A stretch of 8,734 nucleotides of DNA. Source: Candidatus Firestoneibacteriota bacterium. Lineage in GTDB: Bacteria > Oederibacteriota > JAAXVQ01 > JAUVAV01. This document shows, one piece after another, positions 6,315 through 8,734 of this stretch (within the stretch, counting starts at the first letter, position 1; each line of letters starts with the position of its first letter). The stretch covers positions 1 to 8,734 of the forward strand of contig DAOVYW010000092.1 of assembly GCA_030635415.1 (NCBI GenBank), in the 5' to 3' direction. The position numbers were made by a program, and so were the translations under genes. A model generated the notes under the pieces. That model was not told where the DNA came from. It saw only the letters and a list, made by a program, of their open reading frames with translations, and ran no database searches.

Positions 6315-6811
6315 TAGTACGATTAGCGAGTCAACTAAATTGGGAAGCGTTTGATAAAAAGTTCGAAAAACATTTCACGAGCGAAGGACGGGGAAATCCG
6401 TTTGATGGACACACGTTAAAACGCAACCTGGAACAAGTAGAAAAAATGACAGGCAAGAAAATTAAACAAGCAACCTGTAATTTGGGATATCGTGGACATG
6501 GCGTAAAAAATGTAGAGGTATTGATTGTTCCGAGGAACAATAAAAAAGCAAGCAGAACAATTAGGCGGTGGTGGAAAAGACGGAATGCAATTGAACCAAT
6601 TATCGGGCATGAAAAATCAGAACATCGGTTGGAACGAAATCATCTGGCTGGCGAATTGGGAGACAGCTTAAATGCTGTTCTGGCCGCTTGCGGATTTAAT
6701 CTTAAAAAGCTCGTAAGAGCTTTTTGTGCCTGGATAAAAATGAAAGAAAAAATGATTTGGAAAGAACAATGTCGCTTTTGGGAAGCCAACTATGGAAAAA
6801 GTACGGCTTAA
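6305..6811 (+). pseudogene. IS5-family transposase with internal deletion
   Basis: The 168 codons combine the two ends of a transposase that is normally far longer. Residues 1-28 (VRLASQLNWEAF) match the N-terminal segment that usually leads into GRPxxPIRLMVG. From residue 29-31 the sequence jumps to GNPFDGHTL, a motif from the second half of the protein. Roughly 200 or more residues are therefore missing, yet the frame is kept. The first catalytic Asp is lost with the deletion. The second, in the D-LGYRG motif, is Asn59. The third, Glu97 in IEPIIGHEKSEHRLERN, remains. The product cannot be an active DDE transposase. No Shine-Dalgarno site precedes the ATG and an in-frame TGA lies 18 bases upstream. 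It may be untranslated, or at most make an inactive DNA-binding fragment. Confidence 0.85.
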
Positions 6812-6836
6812 AACCGGGTTTTTCAGGATCGACTAC

Positions 6837-6920
6837 TTAATTAAAAATTGGTTTCCATGGAGGTGTAAGCCCTGAACTATATTTTCACGGCAGGCCCGTG
6901 TTCTGGAAGGAGTTTATAAA
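6837..6920. other. Leader before the HEAT-like/peptidase unit
   Basis: The short gap after the insertion sequence remnant has a small hairpin, CACGG (6886-6890) with CCGTG (6896-6900) around a five-base loop. GGAAGGAG follows at 6905-6912 and ends eight bases before the ATG at 6921. TATATT at 6878-6883 has no well-placed -35 box. I see no terminator that would block transcription coming from the remnant. Confidence 0.4.
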
Positions 6921-7472
6921 ATGACGGAATTAATTAAGTCCACGATATATTGCCTGACGGCTTTTAGCCTCATCACAATACTGGGAACGGCTGATGCCGC
7001 AGTGAGAAAATCGAAAGCTATTCCGGAGAACTCGCCGCGAACAAGTCAGGAGGTTTCGGAATTCACTCTCCATGATCCTCGGGTGGCATTAAGGGATATA
7101 GAAAAGGCCGGAGAAAAAAAAGATGTAAGTAAAATAAGTCAATTAATAAGAGCCTACCGGGAAAACGCGCGCCGTAAAGACGGGTACGGACCTTCCATCC
7201 AGCATTCTATTATTCAAACCTTAGCCCAAATCAAATCTAAAAACAGCTCTGATTTTTTAATCCAACTCTTAACGAAGACTAAGGAAATTTCCCTGAAGGA
7301 TGAGATTGCTTACGCCTTGGGAGAAATTGGAGATAAGCGGGCTCTGGGAGAATTGGAGAAGTATCTTGACATGCTGTTGGCCGGGATTCCGGAAGAGCCT
7401 TTAATCAGGTACCAATGGCAAATGTATATTAAACAGGTAAGAACGGCGATGGATAAAATTGAGCGGAAATAA
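6921..7472 (+). CDS. Exported HEAT-repeat-like protein
   Basis: The protein has 183 residues and a strong GGAAGGAG site eight bases upstream. A signal peptide spans residues 1-26 (cleavage after ADA). After a disordered Ser/Pro/Lys stretch to about residue 48, the rest is alpha-helical. Two units read as HEAT-like repeats: about 93-117 (SIIQTLAQIKSKNSSDFLIQLL) and about 124-150 (LKDEIAYALGEIGDKRALGEL), the second with the typical A-LGEIGD-RA core. Such repeats form protein-binding surfaces. The peptidase gene starts 11 bases after the stop and has its own GGAG site, so the two are probably co-transcribed. Binding, chaperoning or anchoring the peptidase is an attractive inference but nothing in the sequence proves it. 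Confidence 0.78.
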   Translation: MTELIKSTIYCLTAFSLITILGTADAAVRKSKAIPENSPRTSQEVSEFTLHDPRVALRDIEKAGEKKDVSKISQLIRAYRENARRKDGYGPSIQHSIIQTLAQIKSKNSSDFLIQLLTKTKEISLKDEIAYALGEIGDKRALGELEKYLDMLLAGIPEEPLIRYQWQMYIKQVRTAMDKIERK

Positions 7473-7483
7473 CGGAGTGTGAA

Positions 7484-8734
7484 ATGACGAATCGGGCGAA
7501 AGTATTAATTGCGGGTTTGCTGATATCTGTAAGCATGCTTTGTCAGAGCGCGGCAGCAGAAGATAACTTTATGGTAATCGTGGTCAATTCCGATCTTCAG
7601 CCTTATATCCAAACTTCTTTGGACCAATATGTCTATGATTTGGAAGCTGAAGGGTACAGCGTAGAAGTGAAAGATTGGGATTTAGCCGGGTCCACACCCC
7701 AGGAGTTGAAAAATTATCTCGCTTCCAAACAGGCCCAGGGATTAATCGGGGCGTTTTTCATTGGAGACCTGCCAATTGCCAATTTTTATCTTGAGAACGA
7801 TAATAGTGGTCTTCTTCCAGCCACATTTCCCTGCGATCTTTATTATATGAACCTTGGCGCTGATTGGACTGATTCGGACTCTGACGGCAAGTTTGATACG
7901 ATTATTGGTGATAGAAATCCGCAGATATGGCTGGGAAGGCTAGTGGCGGGAAATCTGAGTTTGATGGGCACAGAAGAGGATATTATCAATAATTACTTTA
8001 AGAAAGTTTATGATTATAAAAAAGGTGTTAAAAAACTTCTCTGCCGCGCTTGTACCTTGACACTCCTAAGTTATAGTGAGCAGCCCAATCCTCTTGATCG
8101 AATGGACAATATGAGCATTATTTATGATGATTCTGAAGTTATATATGGCGATAGCGGCAACTTCACCACAGTGACTTATGGCGCTAAATTATCTGCTGGA
8201 TATGAGTTTGTTTTTTTAGCCGCCCACTCCTGTCCGGTTTATCATAGATTCCACGATCTGGAAGGTAATGACCATTTTCGGAATTATCGAATACCCGAAA
8301 TTGACCCGAAGGTTTGGTTTTACAATTTATATGCCTGTTCTGCTTGTGACTACAGCTATTCCGACTACCTGGGCGGATGTTATATTTCCAGCGCCAGTTA
8401 CGGCATTATTGCTCTGGGAAGCACCAAGCCCGGCGCTATGCAAAATTTTGAGTTTTTTAATACCCCTCTAGCGGAGGATGAATGTTTTGGCGAGGCTTTT
8501 AAATCCTGGTGGATTGTTGCGGTAGACGACGGCAGGACAGAGGATAATATTATGTCCTGCTATTATGGGCTGACACTGTTGGGTGATCCGACCTTAAAGG
8601 TTAAGGGCGGCCTGGGCTATACTCCGATACCGACCGCCATTCCAACTCCGATACCGACCGCCATTCCAACTCCGATACCGACCGCCATTCCAACTCCGAT
8701 ACCGACCGCCATTCCAACTCCGATACCGACCGCC
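7484..8734 (+). CDS. Gingipain-like (C25-type) secreted cysteine peptidase with Pro/Thr repeat linker, 3' partial
   Basis: The frame is open from the ATG at 7484 to the window end, 417 codons, with GGAG seven bases before the start. A signal peptide ends after AAA (residue 25). Residues about 28-372 match the C25/clan CD fold. The general base is His248 in FLAAHSCP, and the nucleophile is Cys285 in NLYACSACDYS, 37 residues later, close to the spacing in gingipains. DSDSDG (130-135) with Asp138 and the following GDRNPQIWLGRL form a likely calcium loop and family block. GSTKPGAM and LLGDPTL (365-371) close the domain. From residue 380 the TPIPTAIP repeat begins, probably a linker to a C-terminal sorting or surface domain outside the window. 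The product probably acts outside the outer membrane. Cys-rich pairs CRAC (187-190) and CSAC (285-288) are unusual. Substrate is unknown. Confidence 0.88.
   Translation, partial: MTNRAKVLIAGLLISVSMLCQSAAAEDNFMVIVVNSDLQPYIQTSLDQYVYDLEAEGYSVEVKDWDLAGSTPQELKNYLASKQAQGLIGAFFIGDLPIANFYLENDNSGLLPATFPCDLYYMNLGADWTDSDSDGKFDTIIGDRNPQIWLGRLVAGNLSLMGTEEDIINNYFKKVYDYKKGVKKLLCRACTLTLLSYSEQPNPLDRMDNMSIIYDDSEVIYGDSGNFTTVTYGAKLSAGYEFVFLAAHSCPVYHRFHDLEGNDHFRNYRIPEIDPKVWFYNLYACSACDYSYSDYLGGCYISSASYGIIALGSTKPGAMQNFEFFNTPLAEDECFGEAFKSWWIVAVDDGRTEDNIMSCYYGLTLLGDPTLKVKGGLGYTPIPTAIPTPIPTAIPTPIPTAIPTPIPTAIPTPIPTA
8621..8734 (+). repeat. Perfect 24-bp in-frame tandem repeat encoding TPIPTAIP
   Basis: The unit ACTCCGATACCGACCGCCATTCCA occurs four times (8621-8716) plus 18 bases of a fifth, with no base change between copies. 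Because 24 is a multiple of three, copy-number change lengthens or shortens the linker without a frameshift. The identity at third codon positions points to recent expansion. The repeat reaches the window edge, so the true copy number is unknown and an assembly break there is likely. Confidence 0.95.

Larger units (their letters stand above)
6082..6836 (+). mobile_element. Decayed IS5-family (IS1478-like) insertion sequence remnant
   Basis: The stretch contains an internally deleted transposase and is more AT-rich than its neighbours. Candidate ends are GGAGTCTGTC at 6082-6091 and, on the other strand, GTAGTCGATC read inward from 6836. Seven of ten bases agree, with AGTC shared. I could not find a clear target-site duplication, so the borders are approximate. 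The 220 bases before the transposase hold a stem of seven pairs (6212-6218 with 6232-6238, 13-base loop) and no other gene. The left border falls on the last base of the hinT stop codon. Confidence 0.65.

Noticed and set aside
8268..8471. 67-codon forward frame within the peptidase gene
   Set aside because: It overlaps the catalytic Cys region of the peptidase in another frame and shows no domain of its own.

Overview
The window looks like a piece of a Gram-negative genome, probably from an uncultured lineage. Every confident host gene but one (a HinT-type protein) encodes an envelope or exported product. These are two outer-membrane beta-barrel proteins (one carrying an OmpA peptidoglycan-binding domain), a FecR-domain protein, an FN3-like secreted protein, a small membrane protein, a HEAT-like exported protein and a gingipain-like (C25-type) cysteine peptidase. 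PorV/PorQ-like barrels, periplasmic FecR proteins, C25 peptidases and Pro/Thr linkers together are reminiscent of Bacteroidota-like or candidate phyla such as Elusimicrobia or Omnitrophica. I cannot fix the phylum from the sequence. All genes are on the + strand. Both ends cut through genes, and the right end stops inside a perfect tandem repeat, which suggests a contig edge.

Layout: 1-723 is the 3' part of a barrel-OmpA fusion. A short intergenic region follows with a promoter-like sequence, a 12-bp direct repeat and a hairpin that covers a ribosome-binding site. 795-1367 is a small membrane protein. 1368-1589 is non-coding and contains a perfect 50-bp palindrome of REP/MITE type. 1590-6082 is a tight four-gene run: secreted FN3-like protein, periplasmic FecR-domain protein, 785-residue barrel with two N-terminal Ig-like domains, and a HinT-type nucleotide hydrolase. 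Gaps are 4 to 14 bases and most genes have clear Shine-Dalgarno sites.

About 6083-6836 is a dead insertion sequence remnant of the IS5/IS1478-like type. Its transposase has a large in-frame internal deletion and has lost two of three catalytic acids. A strong promoter-like sequence inside it points to the genes downstream. 6921-8734 is a two-gene unit: a HEAT-like exported protein and a C25-type peptidase, the latter running off the window in a TPIPTAIP repeat linker.

The most plausible shared theme is assembly of cell-surface structures. The FN3-like, FecR and barrel genes look like one envelope module whose function I cannot name. The peptidase unit is probably a separate secretion or surface-processing unit now placed behind the insertion sequence remnant.
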